64,000 nucleotides of DNA, taken from the NCBI GenBank assembly GCA_029851415.1, contig CM056742.1, positions 146,015,121 to 146,079,120 on the forward strand. Direction: 5' to 3'. The DNA comes from Eretmocerus hayati (taxonomy: Eukaryota > Arthropoda > Insecta > Hymenoptera > Aphelinidae). Each line of letters starts with the position of its first letter. The first letter of the stretch is position 1. Made by a program: the position numbers and the translations under genes. The notes beneath the pieces were generated by a model. That model did no database searches. It was not told the origin of the DNA and was given only the letters and a program-made list of their open reading frames with translations. Below, one piece after another: positions 38,580 to 50,300 of the stretch.

Positions 38580-38886
38580 CTGCAATTGAAAGAAATACTA
38601 CTTCTTTATAGTGTTTGGATAATGTATATAAAATGTTTTCAGGACCATGTCATGGGTATGAGTATATATGTATGAGTTCGTATGTGTTATAGAGTTCATG
38701 GACTTTTACTCATTTGTATACTTCAACAGTTGTTAATCGCAAGGTTAATCGAGTGTCTTTCTTGCAACTCAGTATAGAATAATTTATATTCATAGAGACA
38801 GGATGTTGATAACACATTATATTATGTACGGAGAGATCCGAGTTTGACATGAGGATCCTCATTGTTTTAGAAAAATATAGGTCTAT

Positions 38887-38967
38887 AGGAAAAGGACGAG
38901 GTTATACTCCAATGACGTTCTTGGTCGTAGATGTTCAATTTTTTCGCACCTTCGTCCTTTTCCTCTG
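38887..38967. repeat. Small inverted repeat next to a T17 run
   Basis: AGGAAAAGGACGAGGT pairs with ACCTTCGTCCTTTTCCT. T17 follows at 38,989-39,005. Confidence 0.6.
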
Positions 38968-40285
38968 ATTGAATTTGACCACAGGTGATTTTTTTTTTTT
39001 TTTTTCAAATGTAGGAGAGTGATTTTAACAGATTAGGAGAGCGAAACCTCTTTCTTCAGAATTGAAAATCTTCAACAGGCTACCAACGATGAGAATCAAC
39101 CTATCTTTTCTGAAATCAATACTACAAAATCGACCATGTGAGTCTAATTTAATCAAATAGAGATACTCCAGACCAAAGAACAAATGTTTCTTGTAACCAT
39201 TGCCAACACTGTCAACAAATGAATCTAGAACATATTCCAAGGCTAAATTTTATGTTATCTGTGGACAATCCATTCTCTTTTCATTGTCTCTGCGCAAATC
39301 TTAAAAGTTGGCAAGATATAAGCGCTGACTGAACAAGTTATTATTGAAAAATCCGGTATAAATGTAAAAAACGTCTTTTCTATTATGGCACAGAGGTGAA
39401 AAAACATTTCCCACGTGAGTGCTAAATACACCACGAAAAAATCTATGCTCGTGCATGAGCGCATATTACTTCCAAAAAAGAAAATTCTTCATCCGTTTCG
39501 AAAAGAGCTACATGACGTTGAACGTGAGCAGAAAGTGTATCCATGAACATAGACAGGGTCTAATATCATTTTCAAACAGAGTCAGGCGCTCTATTCAAGA
39601 GAGTTCTCTCAATAACTGAACGTCTGAGAATGCAAGTATAATAACTACTGAGACAAGTATTAACAATGTAAATTTAAAACCAGAAAATCCACTCTGACTG
39701 TCTCGTGCATAAGAACGACTCTCTAATAGAATCTGCCTTTGGACATGGAAAGAGAAGTACTGAAATAAACGAGTGGTTGGCTGTCTCGTTAGTACCTTAC
39801 AGCATCCACAAATGCGTGTATGAAATTGAACTCATTGCTGATAAAGCTCAAGGAATCAACTAACTCGCACAAGAAATAGCCCATGGGCGCATCTCTGCGT
39901 AGTTGGACAAGATAATGGAATTTACATCGAGTTTGAGCGACGCGCTTGTGATGAGAATGCACGCATCGTCCGATGAAGATTTTTACAATACATTTGAGAT
40001 TTGATGATTAGTCTTGAGAATCTGTGGAAAAGTGTTCATTTCCCATTAATTATTCCTGCCGAAGGACATTAGCTCAAAAAGACCATAGAAGATGTAGATT
40101 CAATTAAGATTTGAAAAATCATCTTCTTCTAGTTCCACGAAAATAATTTCTAAGACTGCAACGACTAATGATCAAACCTTTCACAACTGGCGTTAGATTG
40201 CAGATGAAAAGCTAAGCATAATGAGATGCTCTGGTTTTAGATTACATCATATAGAACTAAAGAACTCTCTCGGTGTCAATCAATG

Positions 40286-40903
40286 GAACGTAACCGAACT
40301 TCGGTGTAATTCGGATCAAATTTGATGGGATGGCTAAAGCTTCAGTGACTTTGGAAAGTCGGACGGGTCGTTGTCACTGAAATTTCAGTGAGCATCTCTG
40401 ATGGATCAATAATAACCACTTATATAATAATATATAAGCACTGATGTTTCAGTGCTTCAAAGGTCCTGGCAGATCATAGTCAATATCTCTCGTGTTTGAA
40501 GGGTGCCTACTGATTCGCCAGTGGGACACACTGAAACTTCGCAGTGAATTGCCTTATTGATCCATCAGGGATACTCACTGAAATTTCAGTGAATTGTCTT
40601 ACTGAACCATCAGTTATGCTCACTGAAACTTCAGTGACGAGGACTTGTTTGACCCCGTAAAGTCAACGAGGTTTCATCTATCCCACTGATGACTTTGAAG
40701 TACACTCGGGAGCAGTCTGAACTGTCCACACTGTAGCCAACTTGAAGGTCACTCTCCCATGCTATTAGCAAGCATGGGAGAGAGACCATTCAGTTGGCTG
40801 CATTGGTGGACAGTTCAGACTGCTCCCAAGTTTACATACATATACTGAAATCATCAGTCAAAGGTGAACCGAAATACACTGTAGTTTAGTGACTTTATAC
40901 TGA
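40286..40903. mobile_element. TCAGTGA-rich inverted-repeat element, copy B
   Basis: Starts with GAACTTCGGTGTAATTCGGA and ends with the near reverse complement CCGAAATACACTGTAGTTTA. The interior is made of short palindromes (CACTGAAATTTCAGTGA) and the motifs CACTGATGGATCA and TCAGTGAGCATC. It aligns with copy A at 18,321 through GTCGGACGGGTC and TTTCAGTGAGCATC. A hairpin at 40,704-40,831 appears to be inserted. Confidence 0.7.
40704..40831. repeat. Long hairpin inside TCAGTGA element B
   Basis: The left arm, from GGGAGCAGTCTGAACTGTCC, pairs with the right arm ending GGACAGTTCAGACTGCTCCC. The inner arm CTCTCCCATGCT pairs with AGCATGGGAGAG. It lacks the TCAGTGA motif that fills the host element, which suggests a separate nested insertion. 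Confidence 0.75.
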
Positions 40904-40982
40904 TAAGCACGGACGACAGAGAAACGGACGCTTCCTGAAAATTCAGAAAAGGTTCATATTCACTGTCTCCGTCGCCATCGAT

Positions 40983-41354
40983 GCGAAGTCACTGAGCTTC
41001 AGTTAATTTCAGAGTTATTCACACTGGATGCATATATACACTGGAGTTTCAGTCAATGTACACTGATGTCGCACTTAAATTTCAGTGACCCTGGGTGTCG
41101 GACGGGCCTACGTCATTGAAATTTCAGTGAGCGTCACTGATGAATCAGGAAGATGATTCACTAAAATTCAGTGAATATGATCTGCCGGGACCGTTGAATC
41201 ACTGAAATATCAGTAAATCGTCTCACTGATCCATAAGTGATGCTCACTGAAATTTTAGTAACGAGGACCCGTTTGACGCCCAACGTCATTGAAGATTCAG
41301 TGTATATCACTTCAGTGTAAATAGCTCAGTTCAGTGATTTCTCACTGATGGTGG
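40983..41354. mobile_element. TCAGTGA-rich inverted-repeat element, copy C
   Basis: Begins GAAGTCACTGAGCTTCAGTT and ends near GTTCAGTGATTTCTCACTGA. It repeats in direct orientation blocks of copy B: GTCGGACGGGCC with GAAATTTCAGTGAGCGTCAC, and ACGAGGACCCGTTTGAC (copy B: ACGAGGACTTGTTTGAC). It lies only about 80 bp from copy B, so the two form a near-tandem pair. Confidence 0.65.
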
Positions 41355-41940
41355 CGGAGAGAGCAGACTTTCCTAATAACTTTTTGTACATATTAATCCA
41401 TATACACTTCTACACCAAGTCCAACTGATCAACAATGAAGGTTCTACATGAAAAATACACGGAATCTACATGACAAATAGCTCACTCGGGGGAGTGTCTC
41501 CGGGCACCTTATTATTATTAACAATAGTATAAACATTGCATGAACATTAATCATTGACTCTCTGCAGTACTTTATAAACACAAGCTCAGGCTTTTTGACC
41601 CAGTTTCCGGCAAAGAAGCCATTCTATCAGACGCAGACTGCAGCTGTGACAACCGCCCAGCCACACGCGCCCATATTAAACTTTGCGCAATATACCAATA
41701 TCTACGCACTTCTATACACATTATTATCTATCACGGCACAATTCTCTAGTCTAATACTTGCATACAACTGGCACATATGTATTATGTGTATGTACGCATT
41801 AAACGAATTCATATCGGCCAAATTGCGTGATCGTGGGTGACTTCATAGACTGCATATTATAACAACACCAGAACACAGTTGAAATACCTTTCGCCAAATA
41901 GACCGCATGCTGTGCTCATGCCCGCGTAGAAATTGAAAAT

Positions 41941-42088
41941 ATTGGCGACATGTCGCCGAGCTATCGCGAATTCCCATTTGCGACAGCTCTGCGATAGGTC
42001 GGCGATAGGTCGGCGACATGTCGCCAATATGATTTTGCGACAGCTCGCCGACATATCGCCAAACCTGTATTTGCGACATGTCGCAAAT
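41941..42088. repeat. Subterminal array of GCGACATGTCGC-like palindromes, left end
   Basis: About nine degenerate 12-bp units follow one another: GGCGACATGTCGCC, GCGACAGCTC, GCGATAGGTCGG (twice), GGCGACATGTCGCC again, GCCGACATATCGCC and TTTGCGACATGTCGCAAA. Repeated subterminal motifs of this kind often bind transposase in long-TIR elements; here that role is inferred. Confidence 0.8.
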
Positions 42089-43063
42089 TCGTCGACAAAA
42101 TTTTTCAAAAATTCGAAATTTTATTCGATTTTGTGATTTTTCATGGAACGGGAATCGATCACAAGGAATCTGAGATTGAAATTATGGGCTTGATGGTACT
42201 TTTATTTAATTAAAAATAGGCTCTTGGTGTACAAATTCATCTTTACATATCTTTTGACTTCTTGTTTAAGAAATTCCAACGTTTTACGTTCATAAGCACA
42301 TTCACAAGGTCCAAATAATTAGAAAAATTTGATCGCAGTAGAATAGCGCGTATGATACATTATTACAAATTCGTAAGAAAACTCGCTCAACACTCTGATC
42401 GTCGGGCTAAAATCACTTGATCTTATAATTTTTTGTGACACAGCACAGATATTCACTTCTCATTTTGGTGAAAATGATCAAGCTGATGAGTTTTGAAGCC
42501 GCATCTCGAAATCCGCAACACATTGCTCACTCGAGATGCCACGTCGTCGGGCCTCCCCATCGGAGCAAAGACGCTTCCGAGACGTCTGCGACTACTTATT
42601 GCAAGGCTGATGTAGGTGGACACATCAACCCCATGGCTGACTCTTTGTCTCGTGGAAAACAGACGGCCAAACTTTGACGGGCGAGACTCGATAAGGCATG
42701 CTTCCGCGATGATCATCCGGCGTAGCAGAACTCGCAGAACCCAATGCCATCCGTAGTTTTTCTGAAAAAATCACGCACATGCATTAGAAATGCAGCTTCT
42801 ATTCTTGATACAGGTGGATGGTGATCAGGAAAAGCGAGATATAAGAGGCACATTTTCAAGATTTGAAAAGTAAACACTGCGTGCAATAAGGCGAGGTTAT
42901 GACGGTCGACTGCACGTGAAAATTCATCGAAACTTAATTATATCGGTCAGAAATACTTATCTGATTTATTGAGATTAGCCTCCGCATCCTCGGAAAGCAC
43001 CTTCTGCGATAAAGCTGCTCAGCAATACAATAACTATCCCAAACGCCAAATGTCAGAGAAGAT

Positions 43064-43195
43064 TGAGGCAGAAACGAGTTGTCTGTATACTTTTCAATTC
43101 ACCGGTACGAAGTGAGAGCAAGACGATCGATCAATATTATTCAGATTCGGGTAATGTAAACAACAATAAATTCACACAACCGGGCTTTTCTGTCG
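43064..43195. other. Unique spacer of the 2.4-kb palindrome
   Basis: 132 bp between the two arms. It is not palindromic, codes for nothing I recognise and would form the loop of a cruciform or foldback RNA. Confidence 0.75.
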
Positions 43196-44170
43196 ATCTT
43201 CTCTGACATTTGGCGTTTGGGATAATTATTGTATTGCTGAGCAGCTTTATCGCAGAAGGTGCTTTCCGAGGATGCGGAGGCTAATCTCAATAAATCAGAT
43301 AAGTATTTCTGACCGATATAATTAAGTTTCGATGAATTTTCACGTGCAGTCGACCGTCATAACCTCGCCTTATTGCACGCAGTGTTTACTTTTCAAATCT
43401 TGAAAATGTGCCTCTTATATCTCGCTTTTCCTGATCACCATCCACCTGTATCAAGAATAGAAGCTGCATTTCTAATGCGTGTGCGTGATTTTTTCAGAAA
43501 AACCACGGATGGCATTGGGTTCTGCGAGTTCTGCTACGCCGGATGATCATCGCGGAAGCATGCCTTATCGAGTCTCGCCCGTCAAAGTTTGGCCGTCTGT
43601 TTTCCACGAGACAAAGAGTCAGCCATGGGGTTGATGTGTCCACCTACATCAGCCTTGCAATAAGTAGTCGCAGACGTCTCGGAAGCGTCTTTGCTCCGAT
43701 GGGGAGGCCCGACGACGTGGCATCTCGAGTGAGCAATGTGTTGCGGATTTCGAGATGCGGCTTCAAAACTCATCAGCTTGATCATTTTCACCAAAATGAG
43801 AAGTGAATATCTGTGCTGTGTCACAAAACATTATAAGATCAAGTGATTTTAGCCCGACGATCAGAGTGTTGAGCGAGTTTTCTTACGAATTTGTAATAAT
43901 GTATCATACGCGCTATTCTACTGCGATCAAATTTTTCTAATTATTTGGACCTTGTGAATGTGCTTATGAACGTAAAACGTTGGAATTTCTTAAACAAGAA
44001 GTCAAAAGATATGTAAAGATGAATTTGTACACCAAGAGCCTATTTTTAATTAAATAAAAGTACCATCAAGCCCATAATTTCAATCTCAGATTCCTTGTGA
44101 TCGATTCCCGTTCCATGAAAAATCACAAAATCGAATAAAATTTCGAATTTTTGAAAAATTTTGTCGACGA

Positions 44171-44318
44171 ATTTGCGACATGTCGCAAATACAGGTTTGG
44201 CGATATGTCGGCGAGCTGTCGCAAAATCATATTGGCGACATGTCGCCGACCTATCGCCGACCTATCGCAGAGCTGTCGCAAATGGGAATTCGCGATAGCT
44301 CGGCGACATGTCGCCAAT
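44171..44318. repeat. Subterminal array of GCGACATGTCGC-like palindromes, right end
   Basis: Mirror copy of the left array, in the same order when read on the minus strand. Confidence 0.8.
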
Positions 44319-44338
44319 ATTTTCAATTTCTACGCGGG

Positions 44339-47300
44339 TGGTGTGCGAAGGTAATGTACAAACTGGGAGCGCCATGCAGCATATTATTGTATCTTGTATC
44401 TCTTGTGATACATCAGAGGGAATGAACATGAACTGTCCGTGTCTGAAACAGCTCCCAGGCTAGCAAAAATGGACAATGACAGTGAAAAATTGTAACGAGT
44501 TAGGCGGGTAAATATTAATTATATGTCTTTGCGCTCCGCTGAGAGTACTCGAGTTTTTCACTTCATCGATGCAATTTTTCCCATTTTGAGATATTTGAAG
44601 TTGGTTAAGGTAAGTTATGTATTAAATGCATCCAATTGTGATAATGATTTTGTGCACGACTTGTGTCTGACCATTCCGTCTTTTTCTACTTATTTTGGCG
44701 TGCACCAACGGTAGCAATGATCATAGTGATGGAAAACTTCTTGAGGGCTCGTTGTCAGGATGTTAAAGTTATTGTGGCACATACGTTTACGAAGAATAAG
44801 AGCTGGTTTATTATTACTAGTTAAATAAAACAATACAATGGTTCTACAGACAAAAGTCATAAGTCATAATAATTGCTAACAATAGGTTCACGGACCTTTC
44901 GGAACCATATTTTGCAGTACAGTGAGACGATGGTTTTCATCATTCAGGGTGAAGATTTCATTGATCCGATGACAATCAAATAGATTCTAATGGAGATAAC
45001 AAACTTGATCCTGGCTCCATACAAAAATTTGTAAGAAATGTGTAAAATCTCTCTAGACTGATGACTTCAGAAAATTGATCACTATAGCAAGTCATGAAGT
45101 CGCAAGACTCAGCACTCGCTGTATATAACTTGTTCCCACATCTATACAATTGTCAGTTCAAAGGACTTATCAGTTCGGTCATTACAAGCAGTTATCTGTC
45201 AATCTTTACAATAAATCTTTCACAATCGTCGAAGATCCCTCAAGCAACATATAATGTAACGAATTGGTCTATTTGTAATGTCTGAATTATGGGCGGAAAC
45301 TGAGCTATTAATTATTCTCTACGCGCGATCTATCGATCTATCTCAATGAATCATCACAAGCGTATACAAAATCCCGATACCGATCCTCTAACACAAACAC
45401 ACATCCATAGGTACATGTACCGATTTATTCCTCGCAGGGAAGTAGCGATCGTCGCGAAAAGATATTATAGACTCGAATCGCCACCGCAAACGCTTATACA
45501 CAAATATATAATTGACGCTCTCGCACAACCTTCGCATCGAATCCAACTTCATCATATAAGTACCCACACATAGCAATCGCCAATCGTGAGCTGAATTATA
45601 ATATTATCGATGGAAAAAAAAGGTGACATCAGAGTTAAAAGAGCGTGTTTCGAGAAAGGTGGGGTAAAGTGTCTCTCGCAGAAGACTGGACATGTATAGA
45701 CACAGCAAGGTCGTAGTAGTCACTCCTTGGTCATATAACTCGTGGCTGTTTCTTTCCCTCTCACTCTGACTTATAAACTGATGAAGCAAACATCAGATGC
45801 CAATCGACCAAATCGACTCTCATTTTCATTCGAAACGAGACCGTTTTTGGAATCGCGACGAGTCGTCTCAACATTCAATTCACTCCCGCGCGCTTTTCGA
45901 TTACGTGATATTCTTACTTGCATATATATGTGACAATGACGATGACTTCAAGAGCTGATTTGACCTCGATCTCTTCTTCTTCTTCTGTTTCTCGGTCTCT
46001 TGAGATGATGTTATAGCTACCGCGTGACTTGTAGTTATTGAGGTGATGCCTAAGTCACAGGATACTTGGTATTATATAGATCGATCGAGCAGTATATATA
46101 GACTCTTCTAGTTCGTGTGGATGATTCTGTTCTTTGGGCGCCGTAGACGCTCTCTCTTGCCACACTCCTTTACAATATATGTATACAGTGACAGGACGAA
46201 AGTGGTTCAACGCGTCCTTTAGTATGGTGTTCCCATGCCTTGTACGCTGTACATACTTCATATATCTATATAAAAGGGGCCTTTTTCTTGGGACAGGCTG
46301 AAAGTTTTGCTCACGCCTTATCCGAGGATAATCAAACGCGTATCTTGCCACCTATTTTTCCCTACTTCTCTCCAACACCAAAGATTTCTTCCAAAATGTA
46401 GCTTTTAATTTCTTCATTGGTGTTGTATGCGATTGGGATGTGAAATCATGAAAGGGGGAAATTCTTTATCGGAGAGTGGCCAATTTTATGAAGACTTGGT
46501 AGGAGAAAGATCAATTCCTTTTGGATTTATTGATAAAGAAAGCCCAGGGCACTGCACTTCTATCAATTGTTAGTGTGAAACCCATTACTGTTTCAAATTT
46601 TACTTCCTGCGCAAATATATTTCAAAATTTGGTCTGGCACAATTGCGAAGTAACGAACAATGACTATCATATTTTTCTATTGCATTCTATTTACACAAAA
46701 TAGAATTCTATTCTATTCTATTTACACAAAAAAACTAGCTAGAGAAGTTTTCTTCTTGAACAACTTCTATTTCTCACATAAGATCAATGTCAAAATAATC
46801 CACTTATCTCAAAGAACCGAATTTCAAAACGAAACCGATCAATTAGTAAAGATTGATGTAATCCATAGGAACCAAATAACATAAAAACACCAAGAAATAG
46901 TTGCTTTTGTTTCTCAAAGCTGTTCAACACGATATCGCGATCATCATAATATTCTCTCGTAAAAAAAATTTCAATTGTTTTCGTGATGTAATTATAATTA
47001 CTCATCGAATTGATGCTTTTAATGGGAAAATCATGTTCTTTAAATTTGTCATACGTGTACGAGAGGGTCACGACGTTCGAGATGTACTTATAGTATACGA
47101 GACTCGGCAATTCACACATTAAGATGTGAAAAGGAGAAATCTATTAGCAGACGATCCTCATGTGAAAGGCTCATATTCATCAGACTAATTGTATTTATGA
47201 TACTGGCGCAAACAAGCCTCATCTACTTTTTTCTTTATAGAATGATCATTATATTCGACATCGTAATCTTTTTTCTTCATAGTGATGAAAGCTAGACTAA

Positions 47301-50300
47301 TTTTCTATGATGAAATATTGCTCGAGGCAAAAAATGTGACACAAATGACTGACGGGTCTTTCTATGATTGTTTTTTCCATTAACAAGCATTTATGGCATT
47401 GATGAATAAGTATCCTGTGATAGACACGAGAATCTAAAAGAAGTCTTCCTTTTCTACATGAAAAATAGAATTCATGGCAGCGTTCGATTACTATGAGTAA
47501 TTGTTCAATGCATGCTCAACCTTGTAAAAGACCTTGCGTGCAAAGAAATTGCAATAACAACTGAAACTATAATTCAATTGAAATGAGTTTCGGAGCACAG
47601 ACGCCTACACATACAAAAATGAACACAGTACTGAAAGTTGAGTCACGCATCCTTCGATCAGATCACGATATGATTCTTACTCAAGAGTATCCTTGTTAAT
47701 CAAGGACTCCACCGTTTCATACACCCCAATTTCCACTTAAAAATCATTTTTTTTTCGAAAATCTGTGGGTGAGCAAATACCCAATACGTTTAATCATGAA
47801 CTCATCCATGGCATTGACATTTATTCATAATCCACTATCTCACTATATGTAGTCACATAACAGAAATAATAAAATGCAGTTTTGGATGTATGTTGACCCT
47901 GAACTACAGGAATTCGCCAACCACTATAATCCATGTTGTGTTGTATTTTTCAAATAGACATAGACATTGACCAGTTGTACAGGTCGAAATTAATGATATA
48001 GACGATACCCACTGTGCGGCTACTGTTATATCTAATGCTATAGACTTGCAATTCTTAGCATATGTTCAATTACATGCTTATATGTTATACGCCACACAGC
48101 TGACGCACACTTATTTGTTCGCCACCACGATTACCTTTCACGGTATGGTATATAAATTTGCGCGCATCACTAATACTTAGATATAGCCAATGCATCAGAC
48201 GCGTGCATATCGTGCCATTCTATGTATGTCTGCAATGCATATATAATACTTGCGAAGCGTGAAAATGTTTAATCACACAAAGTCATGTAATTTATCGGGT
48301 AGTGAATATATCGATACTCAATCATCAATCTATTACCTATGATTTATAGCTTACATCGTTGGGTCGCAGCCTGTGTGTGAAAATTACGCGGGAAAAAGAT
48401 TATTATTGAGCTATTCAGCTTTCTACTCAATCACTCGTTGTTGGTTTAAAGATTTGACGTGCGTCTGAGAGGTGAGCATCTCTCAATCATACGCAAGTGT
48501 TCAACGATTAATAATAACCAACATGAGAGGTTAAGTTTGCGGAAAATTTATTAGAAACGAGAGATCAATTAGCGATGCCATTCTGATTTCTTCCTTGTTG
48601 AGATTTTTCATTTCAAACAAGGCTCGTATTTTTCAATGTAAATCGTTTTTCTATCGAATTTATTCTTCAACTTTCTATATCTTTCTTGCAAACTTGAACT
48701 ATTAATAAATAATTATTTATCGCTCATATTAAATTTCAATCTTGATTCATTTTCCGTGTGGAATTCTATAATCTTCGAATCGAAAGTTTCCCATTACAGA
48801 TGAGCAGACGGAGAAAATGTTAGATTCTAGTACAATCGTGCGATCCGAACATCAAAGCTTTCCGATATTGTTTACTCGTCAAACAGTACACTGCGAGAAT
48901 TCCAACTCTCTAGAAAATGTTATGTGCTCTCCATACTGGAAGAAACCAAGTCCCAACGAAGCGTGACCTGAGACCGATATCCCTCTTTCCGTGTAGAGTT
49001 TCCACGTAAGTCAACAGAAGTCATGTTTGACCAAAAGATATATTTATTATCTCATGGACTTTAAGAAAAAAAAAGAAGCTGAGTAAACCAGCTGGCTCTG
49101 TTCAGAGGAATTTACACGATGATGTAACGTGTGTACTTCTGTCATACTATTGACGTCAAAAGATGATTCGACTCCTGTGAAATTTTTAGATAACCCTTTC
49201 CACAAGAAAACGACATATTTGGTACCACAAAATTCATCATAAATTTTGTGTGCTTGCAGGGAGGAATCCAAAGAATTCTAAAAAATACTTGGGAACCGAT
49301 CAAGTACAAATTCTTTTGATAAAAATTACAGGCACAGCCAGGGTAGTCGTGGGACGTCCGACATCTCAGCCTGCTTATTGCGAATGAGAGTCGGATAAAA
49401 ATTACCCCTGGTCTGGTAAATTCCATTTTAGGTTAAAAATTGTATTGGAATTGATCAAAACGTACGTCGACTTCAGGTACATTTTGCCGGCATTTTTTTT
49501 TGGTAATTTTTGCTCTACCAGTACCTTATTGAATTTCTATCGAAAAATTCTCTGCGTGCAAAATTGAACTCGAGTTGAAATTCTATCTCATCTCGTACAA
49601 TAATTGAACATAAAATAACCAGTCTCGGAGCTGTGTCTCAAAATAATGTATTCCTCAGCCAATTTTCGTACAAGATGAAAAGAATTTTCTAAGAGGAGCT
49701 CTTAGCAGTTGTTTCATAGGCCCGTCCTCATTGCTACCGTGTGAGATGAGTGAAAATTTAGTGATCTCTAATTTGGACCTCTTTCGCCTACTTACGGACC
49801 AAATAACAAATTTCAATTGATGAAAAATATCTTTGTAGAGCCAAAATAATTTTGGGTTTCAGAGATCACCTAATAAAAATGAACTGTATAAGACATGGAA
49901 TGAATTTTTCATCTTGAAAGACGAGTCACGAAGAACTAATTGAATTTTCCACCAAAGAAGATTTCATTAGTCCCTCGTAACCATATCCTGCAAGATTGAA
50001 AAAAGTCCTTTCCACATTGAAACATTTCAAGGATAAAAGTTTTATAACAGTAAGGACTATTAGAAAAATTTTCTGTCATTGGTTAGATCGAGGGTTAGAT
50101 CCTACTAAACTCTTTTGAAGATATGAATTCTTTTTTATCGTACGCTGTTCCGTTTGAGATTTCTTTGAAAATTTCTGTCATACAAAGGTCTAATATCTTT
50201 CAATTTTCAACAGAACTTCCAATAAAAAATGCGGAAATATCAACTTTTATAGCGTGCGAATGTAAGATGGCTGCAGAGCAAGATTATCGGAAAAGAGAGA

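Larger units (their letters stand above)
41921..44338. mobile_element. 2.4-kb near-perfect palindrome (long-arm fold-back element)
   Basis: The left arm, 41,921-43,063, and the right arm, 43,196-44,338, are each 1,143 nt and reverse complements of one another. A 132-bp unique spacer lies between them. I found only four mismatches by eye (for example near 42,432/43,827 and 43,033/43,226), so identity is above 99 percent. Both arms begin with CCCGCGTAGAAATTG and carry an array of GCGACATGTCGC-like palindromes in the first 170 bp. Open frames of 60-87 codons occur in both arms, but none is recognisable. I see no clean target-site duplication at the ends. The shape fits a fold-back or long-TIR DNA transposon without transposase; an assembly artefact must also be considered. 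Confidence 0.8.

Noticed and set aside
44580..44620. Plus-strand donor GGTTAAG|gtaagt
   Set aside because: An acceptor-like site precedes it by about 20 bases, but there is no open-frame support or neighbouring exon on that strand.
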